Positions 6,677-13,912 of a stretch of 15,220 bases of DNA are shown in pieces. A model generated the notes under the pieces. It searched no databases. It was given only the letters and a program-made list of their open reading frames with translations, and was not told the DNA's origin. This stretch comes from Rhodoferax sp. (GTDB lineage: Bacteria; Pseudomonadota; Gammaproteobacteria; Burkholderiales; Burkholderiaceae_C). Both the position numbers and the translations under genes were made by a program. The stretch's first letter is position 1. Every line of letters starts with the position of its first letter. Where the stretch lies: assembly GCA_017880985.1 (NCBI GenBank), contig JADGRK010000016.1, positions 1 to 15,220 of the forward strand, written 5' to 3'.

Positions 6677-6719
6677 CGGGACGCAGCTTGCCCACTTTAC
6701 GTGGCTGCGGTCTGTCCCG
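6677..6719 (-). promoter_or_regulatory. Imperfect hairpin between isovaleryl-CoA dehydrogenase and can
   Basis: CGGGAC-GCAGC (6677-6687) is complementary to GCTGC (6704-6708) and GTCCCG (6714-6719), with a 16-nt loop and a 5-nt bulge. It lies just after the ivd stop codon and before can on the minus strand. There is no T-tract, so it is not a clear intrinsic terminator. It could be an mRNA processing or stabilising structure. Confidence 0.35.
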
Positions 6720-6726
6720 CAATGTT

Positions 6727-7905
6727 TCAGCAAGTCTGCGCAAACAACTCCCGCCCAATCAGCATGCGGCGGATTTCGCTGGTTCCGGCGCCAATTTCAT
6801 AGAGCTTGGCGTCGCGCCACAAGCGACCCAGCGGGTACTCGTTGATGTAGCCGTTGCCACCGAAAATCTGCACGCCCTCACCCGCCATCCAGGTCGCTTT
6901 TTCGGCACACCACAGAATGACCGAGGCGCAGTCCTTGCGCACCTGGCGCACATGCTCAACACCCAGCAGGTCCAGATTCTTGGCCACGGTGTAAGCAAAC
7001 GAGCGCCCGGCCTGCAACACGGTGTACATGTCGGCCACCTTGCCTTGAATCAACTGGAATTCGCCGATGCTCTGGCCAAATTGCTTGCGGTCGTGAATGT
7101 AGGGAATGACGTTGTCCATCACCGACTGCATGATGCCCAGGGGACCGCCAGTGAGCACGGCACGCTCGTAGTCAAGGCCGCTCATCAGCACCCTGGCGCC
7201 GTTGTTGACACCGCCGAGCACATTGGCGGCGGGTACTTCTACATTGCTGAACACCAGTTCACCGGTGCTGGAGCCGCGCATGCCGAGTTTGTCGAGCTTT
7301 TGCGCGATTGAAAAACCCTTCATGCCCTTTTCGATCAGGAACGCCGTGACGCCGCGCGCACCGAGCTCGGGTTCGCTCTTGGCATAGACCACCAGCGTGT
7401 CGGCGTCGGGGCCGTTGGTGATCCAGAACTTGCTTCCGTTAAGCAGGTAATAGCCGCCTTTGTCCTGCGCTTTGAGCTGCATCGAAAGCACGTCGCTGCC
7501 GGCACCCGCCTCGCTCATGGCCAAGGCGCCGACATGCTCACCCGAGATCAGTTTAGGCAGGTATTTTTGGCGCTGCTCGGGCGTGCCGTTGCGCTTGATC
7601 TGATTCACGCACAGATTGCTGTGGGCGCCGTAGCTCAAGGCCACCGAGGCACTGGCGCGGCTGATTTCTTCCATCGCAATCATGTGCGCCAGGTAGCCCA
7701 TGTTGGCACCCCCGTATTCCTCCCCGACCGTGATGCCCAGCACGCCCAGGTCGCCCATCTTGCGCCACAAGTCCATCGGAAACTGATCATTCTTGTCCAG
7801 CGCCGCGGCGCGTGGTGCAATCTCTTTTTGCGCAAATTCATGCACCGCGTCGCGCAGCGCGTCAATCTCTTCGCCGAGTTGAAAGTTGAGGCCGGGCAGG
7901 TTCAT
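6727..7905 (-). CDS. liuA: Isovaleryl-CoA dehydrogenase
   Basis: Oxidises isovaleryl-CoA to 3-methylcrotonyl-CoA in leucine degradation, with electrons going to ETF. The 392 residues have the acyl-CoA dehydrogenase fold motifs AMSEAGAGSDV (129-139) and WITNGPDADTLVVYAK. The IVD hallmark is present: the catalytic Glu is in helix G within GLDYERAVLTGGPLG (Glu247), while the C-terminal motif that carries the catalytic Glu in other family members reads YEIGAGTSEIRR, with small residues there. This separates it from the YEGT-type paralogue at 1580-2710. Strong RBS AAGGAG 5 nt before the ATG (rc of 7911-7916). It lies downstream of liuR and a hotdog thioesterase in the same direction. Confidence 0.96.
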   Translation of the reverse strand: MNLPGLNFQLGEEIDALRDAVHEFAQKEIAPRAAALDKNDQFPMDLWRKMGDLGVLGITVGEEYGGANMGYLAHMIAMEEISRASASVALSYGAHSNLCVNQIKRNGTPEQRQKYLPKLISGEHVGALAMSEAGAGSDVLSMQLKAQDKGGYYLLNGSKFWITNGPDADTLVVYAKSEPELGARGVTAFLIEKGMKGFSIAQKLDKLGMRGSSTGELVFSNVEVPAANVLGGVNNGARVLMSGLDYERAVLTGGPLGIMQSVMDNVIPYIHDRKQFGQSIGEFQLIQGKVADMYTVLQAGRSFAYTVAKNLDLLGVEHVRQVRKDCASVILWCAEKATWMAGEGVQIFGGNGYINEYPLGRLWRDAKLYEIGAGTSEIRRMLIGRELFAQTC

Positions 7906-7955
7906 GGGGGCTCCTTCGTTGGTTTGATTTAGTCAGTTGAGGACAGAGCAAAGTT

Positions 7956-8390
7956 TCAGTAAGTCTTGGGCACCGTCATCAACGTTTGCTGCATCACAGC
8001 GCAAATACTCTCTTTGCCATCGGCAGCAACATGGGTCACATTCGCCGTGGTCACAATCAGGCGCCGCCCGGCTTTGACGACATGGCCGGTGGCGTGCAGT
8101 TCACCGCCCTGAAACGCCGCCAAAAAATTGATTTTGTACTCGACACTGGTGACCTCCATGCCGGGTTCTGCCAGGGTCAAGCCGGCATAGCCGCCGGCAA
8201 TATCCGCTATCGCACCGATAGAGCCACCGTGAAAACCGTTTTGCTGTTGTGTCACTTTCTCAGAGTAAGGCAGCGCGATCTCGCACAGGCCGGGCTCCAC
8301 CCGCACCAGCCGTGCCCCCAGGTGCCGCATCAAGCCCTGGCGATCAAAGCTGCTTTGCACGCGCATCAACATGGTTTCTTCATGCGGCAT
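7956..8390 (-). CDS. PaaI/hotdog-fold acyl-CoA thioesterase
   Basis: The 144 residues have the hotdog thioesterase pattern: a QQNGFHGGSIGAIADIAGGY helix (about 49-68) with the HGG motif (His54-Gly55-Gly56) and Asp63 as the probable active-site acid, followed by EVTSVEYKINFLAAFQGGEL and a GRRLIVTTANVTH strand pair. It would hydrolyse acyl-CoA esters in the cytoplasm; the substrate cannot be read from sequence. It starts 24 nt after the liuR coding region with a purine-rich AGAAGAAG upstream, so it is probably co-transcribed with liuR and ivd. A role in relieving CoA trapping during isovaleryl- or phenylacetyl-CoA catabolism is inference. Confidence 0.9.
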   Translation of the reverse strand: MPHEETMLMRVQSSFDRQGLMRHLGARLVRVEPGLCEIALPYSEKVTQQQNGFHGGSIGAIADIAGGYAGLTLAEPGMEVTSVEYKINFLAAFQGGELHATGHVVKAGRRLIVTTANVTHVAADGKESICAVMQQTLMTVPKTY

Positions 8391-8413
8391 GGGTCTTCTT
8401 CTCCCTGGCTATG

Positions 8414-8821
8414 CTATTTTTTGGCATCATTTTTGCTAATGCTTTTGGCCAACAGAGCCCGAGCCTCGCGCTGGTGCACCTTGAGTTCATCCAGATTCGC
8501 TTGCAGGTCTGCCATTTGGTCTTCAAGCTGTTTTTGGTGGGCCCCAATCACCAGCAGGAATTTCTCCAGTTGCGCCCCGGTGTCACGCGGACTGTCATAC
8601 ATATCAATAATTTCTTTGGCCTCACTCAGACTCAGGCCCAGTCGCTTGGCACGCAGTGTCAGCTTCAGGCGGGTACGATCCCGCCCGCTGTACACACGGG
8701 TGCGCGCGCCCGGTCCGCACCGTTGTGGCGCTAGCAAGCCCATGTCTTCATAAAAACGCATGGCCCGTGTGGTCAGGTCAAATTCACGCGCCAAATCGCT
8801 GATGTTGTAGGTAAGTGCCAT
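8414..8821 (-). CDS. liuR: MerR-family regulator, LiuR type
   Basis: The 135 residues show an N-terminal MerR winged helix (YNISDLAREFDLTTRAMRFYEDMGLL, then ARTRVYSGRDRTRLKLTLRAKRLGLSLSEAKEIIDMYD) and a C-terminal dimerisation coiled coil from about 85 to 125 (QLEKFLLVIGAHQKQLEDQMADL). The metal-binding cysteines of MerR/CueR/ZntR are absent (the only Cys is residue 35). This fits the LiuR branch that controls leucine/isovalerate genes in proteobacteria, and it is the first gene of a cluster containing IVD. A perfect 24-bp palindrome at 8883-8906 in its upstream region is the likely operator. No clear RBS precedes the ATG. Autoregulation is inferred. Confidence 0.9.
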   Translation of the reverse strand: MALTYNISDLAREFDLTTRAMRFYEDMGLLAPQRCGPGARTRVYSGRDRTRLKLTLRAKRLGLSLSEAKEIIDMYDSPRDTGAQLEKFLLVIGAHQKQLEDQMADLQANLDELKVHQREARALLAKSISKNDAKK

Positions 8822-8882
8822 AAGTTGTAATCGACCAAGATGACTGCCCCAAAAGAATGCGTCACCTACAATGCCGAGCCTG

Positions 8883-8906
8883 ATTGACGTTTACGTAAAC
8901 GTCAAT
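8883..8906. promoter_or_regulatory. Perfect 24-bp palindrome, probable LiuR operator
   Basis: The half-site ATTGACGTTTAC is followed immediately by its exact reverse complement. It lies 62 nt before the liuR ATG (minus) and 24 nt before the MBL gene TTG (plus), in the divergent intergenic region. The plus-strand reading contains TTGACG (8884-8889) and, 16 nt later, TTATGT (8906-8911), a plausible -35/-10 pair covered by the palindrome. The size, symmetry and position next to a MerR-type gene fit a regulator binding both promoters. As I recall, LiuR operators are ACGTTTACGTAAACGT-like, but I could not check this. Confidence 0.75.
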
Positions 8907-8929
8907 TATGTCGCAAATCAGGAGCACGC

Positions 8930-10018
8930 TTGAATCCACTCGAAAACCAACCCAGCGACGAACTCGAAAAACAGTTGCACTACCCAATGGGCGACGTCCT
9001 GCCCGCCCCCGGCACCGCCTTGACGGTAGCGCCCGGCATCAAGTGGCTGCGCATGCCTTTGCCGTTTGCGCTCAACCACATCAACCTGTGGCTGCTACGC
9101 GATGAGATCGACGGCCGTCCGGGTTGGAGCGTGGTGGATTGCTGCATCAACTCGGACGCCGCCAGAGCCCAATGGGAGCTGATATTTGCCAACGCGCTGG
9201 AGGGATTGCCCATTCTGCGCGTGATCGTCACCCACATGCACCCGGATCACATCGGCCTGGCGCACTGGTTGTGCGAGCGCTGGCAGGTGCGTTTGTGGAT
9301 CAGCGCCACCGATTTCAGCATCGCGCGCATCGGCACTCAGGGCGCCGGCGGTTTTGGCGGCGATACTGCGGCGGCGTTCTTTGCCGCGCACGGACTCAAT
9401 GACCCCGACTCAGTGGAGAAAATCAAACAGCGCGGCAACTATTTCATCGGCCTGGTGCCCTCGGTGCCGCGTCAATACCGGCGCATGATGGACAGCGACA
9501 CGCTGATGATCGGCAATCGGCAGTGGCGCTGCATCAGCGGCTACGGCCATGCGCCCGAGCACATCGCGCTGCACTGTGAAGAATTGCGGGTGCTGATCGG
9601 TGGCGACATGATGCTGCCGCGGATCTCCACCAATGTCAGCGTTTATGACCAGGAGCCCGAGTCCAACCCGCTCAAGCAGTTTCTGGAATCCATCGATAAA
9701 TTCCGTCTGCTCGATGCCCGGACACTGACCCTGCCCGCGCACGGCAAACCGTTTACCGGCCTGCATCAGCGCATTCAACAGTTGCACGACCACCACAGTG
9801 ACCGTCTGGCTGAGGTGCTGCAAGCCTGTAGCGCCGAGCCCTGTAGCGCCGCCGAGCTGCTGCCAGTGCTGTTCAAGCGCGTGCTCGACTTGCACCAAAC
9901 CACCTTTGCCATGGGTGAGTCGGTTGCCCATTTGCACGCGTTGTGGTTTGACGGCCGCCTGCAACGCACGCTGGGCCAAGATGGCATCTATCGGTTTGGC
10001 GTGAATCCTGGCGTTTGA
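8930..10018 (+). CDS. MBL-fold metallohydrolase
   Basis: The 362-residue metallo-beta-lactamase-fold protein has the metal motif THMHPDHIG (His102, His104, Asp106, His107), a further SGYGHAPEH histidine, the GGDMMLPRIS aspartate and a TLPAHGKPF histidine, so a complete dinuclear metal site is visible. The last 90 or so residues look like the C-terminal winged-helix extension of the LACTB2-like group (LPVLFKR...HLHALWFDGRLQRT). The start is TTG at 8930, supported by AGGAG 5 nt upstream (8920-8924); an ATG at 8908 is in another frame. It is divergent from liuR and shares the palindromic operator, so it is likely part of the same regulon. The substrate is unknown; a thioester or ester role is inference. 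Confidence 0.9.
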   Translation: MNPLENQPSDELEKQLHYPMGDVLPAPGTALTVAPGIKWLRMPLPFALNHINLWLLRDEIDGRPGWSVVDCCINSDAARAQWELIFANALEGLPILRVIVTHMHPDHIGLAHWLCERWQVRLWISATDFSIARIGTQGAGGFGGDTAAAFFAAHGLNDPDSVEKIKQRGNYFIGLVPSVPRQYRRMMDSDTLMIGNRQWRCISGYGHAPEHIALHCEELRVLIGGDMMLPRISTNVSVYDQEPESNPLKQFLESIDKFRLLDARTLTLPAHGKPFTGLHQRIQQLHDHHSDRLAEVLQACSAEPCSAAELLPVLFKRVLDLHQTTFAMGESVAHLHALWFDGRLQRTLGQDGIYRFGVNPGV

Positions 10019-10030
10019 GTTGATCGCCAC

Positions 10031-10199
10031 CCCAGTACGCAGACACAGAGGTATCGAAACAAAATGAAAGTGATGGATTCGCGCTCAGGCCTAGGCGCAA
10101 ACCGCAGACATAGCCGTAGCTATGGCGAGGATTTGCAACGACGGCATGGGTGTGAAGGTGCACTTTCATGTTTCGATATTTCTGGGTTTGAGTACCAGG
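10031..10199. repeat. Large imperfect palindrome between convergent genes
   Basis: Outer arms 10031-10072 and 10161-10199 are inverted copies of each other, matching at about 32 of 39 aligned positions with one 3-nt gap. The best blocks are TATCGAAAC (10052-10060) against GTTTCGATA (10170-10178), and ATGAAAGTG against CACTTTCAT. The centre has GCAAA/TTTGC (10097-10101, 10132-10136) and a perfect CATAGC-CGTA-GCTATG hairpin (10109-10124). All pairs share one centre at about 10116.5, so it is one structure. It fills almost the whole gap between the convergent MBL (+) and cysC (-) genes. It may work as a bidirectional terminator or be a MITE/REP-like element. Confidence 0.75.
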
Positions 10200-10206
10200 C
10201 ACCAGA

Positions 10207-10815
10207 TCAATCGATGCCTTCAATCTGCCGCAACAGTTGGCACACGCTCTCTTCAACAGTTGCGCTGCCGCCGTTGATTGTGATTTGCGGTGCCAGCGGG
10301 GGTTCATAGGGGCTGCTGATGCCCGACATGTTGGGCAACTGGCCGTTGCGGGCCTTTTTGTAGAGTCCTTTGACGTCGCGTTGCTCACACACCGCCAGCG
10401 GCGTACTGACATACACCTCGACGAAGTTCTCCGACCCGATCAGCTCGCGCGCCATTTCGCGTTCTTGCTTGAAGGGCGAAATAAACGCCGTCATCACGAT
10501 CAGCCCGGCGTCCATCATCAGTTTGGCCACTTCGGCGACGCGGCGGATGTTTTCATCCCGCTCGGCATCAGTAAAGCCGAGATCTTGATTCAGCCCGTGA
10601 CGCACGTTGTCGCCGTCCAGAACATAGGTGCGTTTGCCCTGTGCGTGCAATGCTACCTCCAGCGCATTGGCCAGAGTGGATTTTCCGGCACCGGACAGGC
10701 CAGTGAACCAGATGATTTTGCCCGGATGACGGTTGAGCTTTTCACGGTCTTGTCTGGTAATGGTCAGCGCTTGCTTGTGCAGATTTTGCGCACCGGGCAG
10801 GTCATGGGACTTCAT
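10207..10815 (-). CDS. cysC: Adenylylsulfate (APS) kinase
   Basis: Phosphorylates adenosine 5'-phosphosulfate to PAPS, the sulfuryl donor for sulfate reduction by the PAPS route or for sulfotransferases. The 202 residues match stand-alone CysC: P-loop GLSGAGKS (39-46), LDGDNVRHGLNQDLGF (APS-binding DGDxxR, about 66-81), ERDENIRRVAEVA, and the FISPFKQER segment whose Ser113 is the family serine. There is no fused CysN. The ATG lies inside the end of the preceding membrane-protein gene (14-nt overlap), with AAAGGA 7 nt upstream (rc of 10823-10828), so the two are probably translated from one message. Sitting behind a putative glycosyltransferase rather than cysDN makes a sulfation role possible; this is inference. 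Confidence 0.95.
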   Translation of the reverse strand: MKSHDLPGAQNLHKQALTITRQDREKLNRHPGKIIWFTGLSGAGKSTLANALEVALHAQGKRTYVLDGDNVRHGLNQDLGFTDAERDENIRRVAEVAKLMMDAGLIVMTAFISPFKQEREMARELIGSENFVEVYVSTPLAVCEQRDVKGLYKKARNGQLPNMSGISSPYEPPLAPQITINGGSATVEESVCQLLRQIEGID

Positions 10816-11149
10816 CTATCGGTCCTTTGGCATCCAGCAGCGCGATGCGCTGATTAAGGCGGCGCAGTTGGCGCTCGAGCCGAGTGTTGGTGATATCGGC
10901 ATACAGCGATTTCACCAACAGCACCAGCACCGCACCCAGCAGCAGTGCGGCGGGCGGGTAGCTGATACCAATCCAGCCAGCGGCACGGTCAATCAGGCCG
11001 GGCCAAAGACCCAGCAGGGCGGCCAGAGCGGCGATAACTATCCAGAACATGGCGTGCAGGATGTAGATATGGTCACGCCGCAATAGGTACAGGATGATCA
11101 GGGCCAAGCCCAGGCCCAGCAAGCTGGTGGTGATTTGCAGGTTGGCCAT
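10802..11149 (-). CDS. DUF2304-like three-TM membrane protein
   Basis: The 115-residue protein has three hydrophobic helices (about 5-23, 30-50, 66-86) and a charged amphipathic tail (LYADITNTRLERQLRRLNQRIALLD). The arrangement of short helices, the RRD.I....A.FWI..A...LLG..PGLID pattern, and the IGISYPPAALL segment before the last helix resemble the DUF2304 family, whose members commonly neighbour glycosyltransferases. Biochemical function is unknown. Its ATG overlaps the stop of the upstream TPR gene as TGATG (11151-11147), a translational-coupling arrangement, and its end overlaps cysC. It is therefore the middle member of a tightly packed three-gene unit. Confidence 0.82.
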   Translation of the reverse strand: MANLQITTSLLGLGLALIILYLLRRDHIYILHAMFWIVIAALAALLGLWPGLIDRAAGWIGISYPPAALLLGAVLVLLVKSLYADITNTRLERQLRRLNQRIALLDAKGPIDEVP

Positions 11150-13131
11150 CAGGGTTTCACAGCCGACTTGCCCGTGGGGGCGTTCAGCTGCCGTTCCAGG
11201 TTACGGTAAATGGGGTTGTCAGGCTCAGCGCGCAGCGCCAGCTCAAGGTCCCCGGCGCTGGCAGCACGGTTACCCTGATAGAAGTAGGTCAAGGCGCGCG
11301 CGTAATAGGCGGGTCCAGTGGCGTGCTGTGCAATGGCGGGGTTGAGGATGGCCATGGCAGCGGCGTAGTCTTTCTTGCGGAGGTAGGCCATGCTCAAGCC
11401 CACTTGGTAACGTTGCTTGTCGGGGGCTGCTTGGATGAGCAGCTTGTAGCTCGCAATGGCGGCATCATAGTTTTGACTGGCGAGCGCGGCCTCGGCTTGG
11501 CGCATCCGGGTAAATTGTTGGGCGTCTGCTGCCTGGGGCTGTTGCAGCGCTTTGGTAAAGCTCTCAAAAGCTTCTTTAAAGCGCCCAAGTGCGTATAAGG
11601 ATTCACCGCGCTGGTAATAAAGCGCCGCTTCCGCAAAGCCTTTCGCCTCAGCTTGGGCAAAGTTGTCTAGCGCTTGTGGGTGTTGTTTGAGTTGCTGCAA
11701 ACACACGCCCATGTTAAAGCGGGCTGAGCCCAGCGGCTCTCCCAGGGCTTCGGCCTGGCCAAAGAGGCGCAGTGCTTCATCGTAGTTGCCCTGGTCCTCA
11801 AACTCTGTTCCGAGATTGATCAATGGACGCCAGCGGCCGACGGCATTGGCCGAAGCCTGCCGATCAATTTTGGCGCTGGCATCAAACCACGCGGTGCTCG
11901 AAGATTGCAGGCTGTTGATGCGATCAAAACTGAGAGCGGCAAACAGCGCAAGCATCAGCAGGCAGAGCGCGCGGACCGCCTTGGCAGGCAAGCCAACCAG
12001 GGGGAGTGCAACCAGCGCCGGGATGGTAATGGCCCACAGGTAGCTGCGGTAAAGAACAAAAGGATCTTGCAGCCAGACCGTGGCGAATTCAGTCACGAAG
12101 AGCAGACAAGGGATGAGCAGGCACAAGCCCAACAAGCCCAGGGCATCGCTGCGGCGAAGCACCAGCCAGGCACCCACCACCAGCGTGCCGATCCAGGCCA
12201 GCGCGCCGAGCAGTTGCCAGCTCAAGAAACTCAACGGAAAAGCGGGCCGGATGTCGATCGACATCCAGCCTACATATGGCAGCAGCCACAGTAGCCCGTA
12301 GCGAAAGAACAGACTGGCCTGGTTGATGATGCTCAATGGGTAAATCTGCCGACTGATGCCGGGTTGCTGCTGCTCCAGTTGTACTGCAAAGGCACGCGAA
12401 GTTTCGTCAAACACGGTGCCAACGATGGAACCGTAACGGCTGTACAAGACAGCGCCCATGGCCGACAGCACCAAGCCGGCTGCGACAGCCAGCCCAACAA
12501 CGAGCTTGAACCGTGGGCGTTGAACAAAAACGAACAGCGGCACTGTCAGCAAAATGGCAGTGACAGCGTGTTCTTTGGCGGCGACGGCGAGCACGTAACA
12601 GGCAATCGCCAGCAGATGCCAACGCCCTTGCCCACTGACGAGGCCACGCACATAGCTCCAGCAGGCTAGGGCCACAAACAAGGTTGCCATGAGGATGGAG
12701 CGCTGGATGAGATAGGCAACCGCATAGACCGCCACCGGGTTGAATGCCCATAGGGCCACCCCCAGACGCGCCGCCGCCCGCAGTGATGCCGCCGGCACCG
12801 ATGCCTCGCCACCCTGACTCCACTGGGTGCGCTGGAGCAGCTCAAGCACAAATGCGTACAGTGTGAATGCGGTGGCAATGTGCAGCCCGATGTTGAAAAT
12901 GCGTTGCTTCCACCAACCATCGCCTAAAATGGCCTGCAGCCAGACAAAACTGCCATATGAAAGCATGCGCGGTTTCAACTGACTCAAGCTGCCATATTGG
13001 GCAAAAATGGTGCCATCGGTCAAACGAGCGTCGTCAAACACCAGTTGGTTGTTGATGCCCAAGGCGTACAAGATGGCTATGCCAGCGGCCAGCGCCAGGG
13101 CATAGAGCAGTGTCATTGATCGAGGCGTCAT
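11149..13131 (-). CDS. TMTC-like polytopic membrane protein with C-terminal TPR domain (putative GT-C glycosyltransferase)
   Basis: A 660-residue protein. About ten hydrophobic helices occupy residues 7-405, then roughly six TPR units follow (about 433-645: LGTEFEDQGNYDEALRLFGQA, FNMGVCLQQLKQHPQALDNF, QRGESLYALGRFKEAFESF and so on). Near the N-terminus is NNQLVFDDARLTDG with paired Asp33-Asp34 in the first external loop, the position of the acidic catalytic motif in GT-C enzymes. FNPVAVYAVAYLIQRSILMA (130-149) and AKEHAVTAILL (185-195) resemble the HP...V..GRA and KE motifs of eukaryotic TMTC O-mannosyltransferases. I infer a lipid-linked-sugar glycosyltransferase of the inner membrane with periplasmic TPRs that bind acceptors. 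TPR-containing O-oligosaccharyltransferase or Wzy-like proteins are the alternative. ATG at 13131; no strong RBS. Confidence 0.82.
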   Translation of the reverse strand: MTPRSMTLLYALALAAGIAILYALGINNQLVFDDARLTDGTIFAQYGSLSQLKPRMLSYGSFVWLQAILGDGWWKQRIFNIGLHIATAFTLYAFVLELLQRTQWSQGGEASVPAASLRAAARLGVALWAFNPVAVYAVAYLIQRSILMATLFVALACWSYVRGLVSGQGRWHLLAIACYVLAVAAKEHAVTAILLTVPLFVFVQRPRFKLVVGLAVAAGLVLSAMGAVLYSRYGSIVGTVFDETSRAFAVQLEQQQPGISRQIYPLSIINQASLFFRYGLLWLLPYVGWMSIDIRPAFPLSFLSWQLLGALAWIGTLVVGAWLVLRRSDALGLLGLCLLIPCLLFVTEFATVWLQDPFVLYRSYLWAITIPALVALPLVGLPAKAVRALCLLMLALFAALSFDRINSLQSSSTAWFDASAKIDRQASANAVGRWRPLINLGTEFEDQGNYDEALRLFGQAEALGEPLGSARFNMGVCLQQLKQHPQALDNFAQAEAKGFAEAALYYQRGESLYALGRFKEAFESFTKALQQPQAADAQQFTRMRQAEAALASQNYDAAIASYKLLIQAAPDKQRYQVGLSMAYLRKKDYAAAMAILNPAIAQHATGPAYYARALTYFYQGNRAASAGDLELALRAEPDNPIYRNLERQLNAPTGKSAVKP

Positions 13132-13231
13132 CCCTGGGCTAGGTATTTTGTTGGGCTTGGTCGAGGCTCAGATTGTAAATGTTCATCTCATGAGGAAATT
13201 TGTTTTGCCGCTTTCAAAATCTGAACGTACC
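13132..13231. promoter_or_regulatory. Divergent promoter region
   Basis: This is the gap between the divergent TMTC-like gene (-) and the lytic transglycosylase (+). A weak plus-strand promoter candidate is TTGGGC (about 13151) followed 17 nt later by TGTAAA. If real, it would place the transcript start close to 13190 and favour translation of the transglycosylase from 13232. No operator-like palindrome was seen. Confidence 0.3.
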
Positions 13232-13912
13232 ATGGCCCTGCGTCGTGGGGTAATGAGCTTGCTGGGGCTTGCTCTGGGGTGCGCGCTGCATGCGCAGGCA
13301 CGGGCCGATGTGTGGAAATACGTCGATGAAAACGGTGTCACCCAATTCACCAACCAGCCACCCAACAAGAATGTCCAACTGGTCATTCAGTCGAACCCCG
13401 CTACCCCCAGCCCGGCGAACTTGAGTGAGCGCCAGGACTCAGGCGACGCCGCTGCCCAGCGTGCGGTGGCGGTGATGAACGCGTCGCCCGCCTATCTGGC
13501 GGTGCAGGGCAGCCTGTCGGCGGCGTCGCAGTCGCATGGTGTGAACTACGAGTTGCTCAAGGCGGTGGTGGCGACCGAGTCGGCGTTCAACACGAAGGCA
13601 GTTTCGCACAAGGGAGCGGTGGGCCTGATGCAGATCATGCCAGCCACCGCAATGCGTTACGGGGTTCGGTCGGAACCAGGTTCGCCGCTGGCGCGCAAGC
13701 TGACCGATCCAGAGCTCAACATTCAAACCGGGACGCGATATTTAGCCGATCTATTGCGTTTGTTTGGCGGCGAAACCGAGCTCGCACTGGCCGCCTACAA
13801 CGCCGGTGAAGGCGCAGTGATGCGGGCCGGCAAGCGCATTCCGAATTTCAAGGAAACTCAGCAATATGTGAAGAAGGTGATGTCGGTTTACCGCGTGCTG
13901 CAAACCGGCTAG
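13232..13912 (+). CDS. Lytic transglycosylase with DUF4124 N-terminal domain
   Basis: Cleaves peptidoglycan glycan strands with anhydromuramic acid formation; exported to the periplasm. From ATG 13232 the protein begins with a signal peptide (MALRRGVMSLLGLALGCAL, cleaved about after HAQARA). It is followed by a DUF4124 module (DVWKYVDENGVTQFTNQPP) and a short linker. The SLT domain has catalytic Glu116 in VVATESAFNTKAVS, GAVGLMQIMPATAMRYGV, the TGTRYLADLL helix and ALAAYNAGEGAV; these are the MltC/Slt family-1 motifs. An ATG at 13190 would add 14 residues and a TTG at 13148 still more; neither has a good RBS, and 13232 gives the most typical leader. It is divergent from the TMTC-like gene and convergent with hisD. 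Confidence 0.9.
   Translation: MALRRGVMSLLGLALGCALHAQARADVWKYVDENGVTQFTNQPPNKNVQLVIQSNPATPSPANLSERQDSGDAAAQRAVAVMNASPAYLAVQGSLSAASQSHGVNYELLKAVVATESAFNTKAVSHKGAVGLMQIMPATAMRYGVRSEPGSPLARKLTDPELNIQTGTRYLADLLRLFGGETELALAAYNAGEGAVMRAGKRIPNFKETQQYVKKVMSVYRVLQTG

Noticed and set aside
8405..8435. Possible fourth copy of the dispersed repeat at the liuR 3' end (TGCTATTTTTTGG)
   Set aside because: Only about 15 bases resemble copy C; the TAGCT and CG.AATA blocks are missing, so it is not called as a repeat.
9873..10412. 179-codon minus-strand frame through the large palindrome
   Set aside because: It runs out of frame through cysC, across the palindrome and into the antisense of the MBL gene; no start signal or domain.
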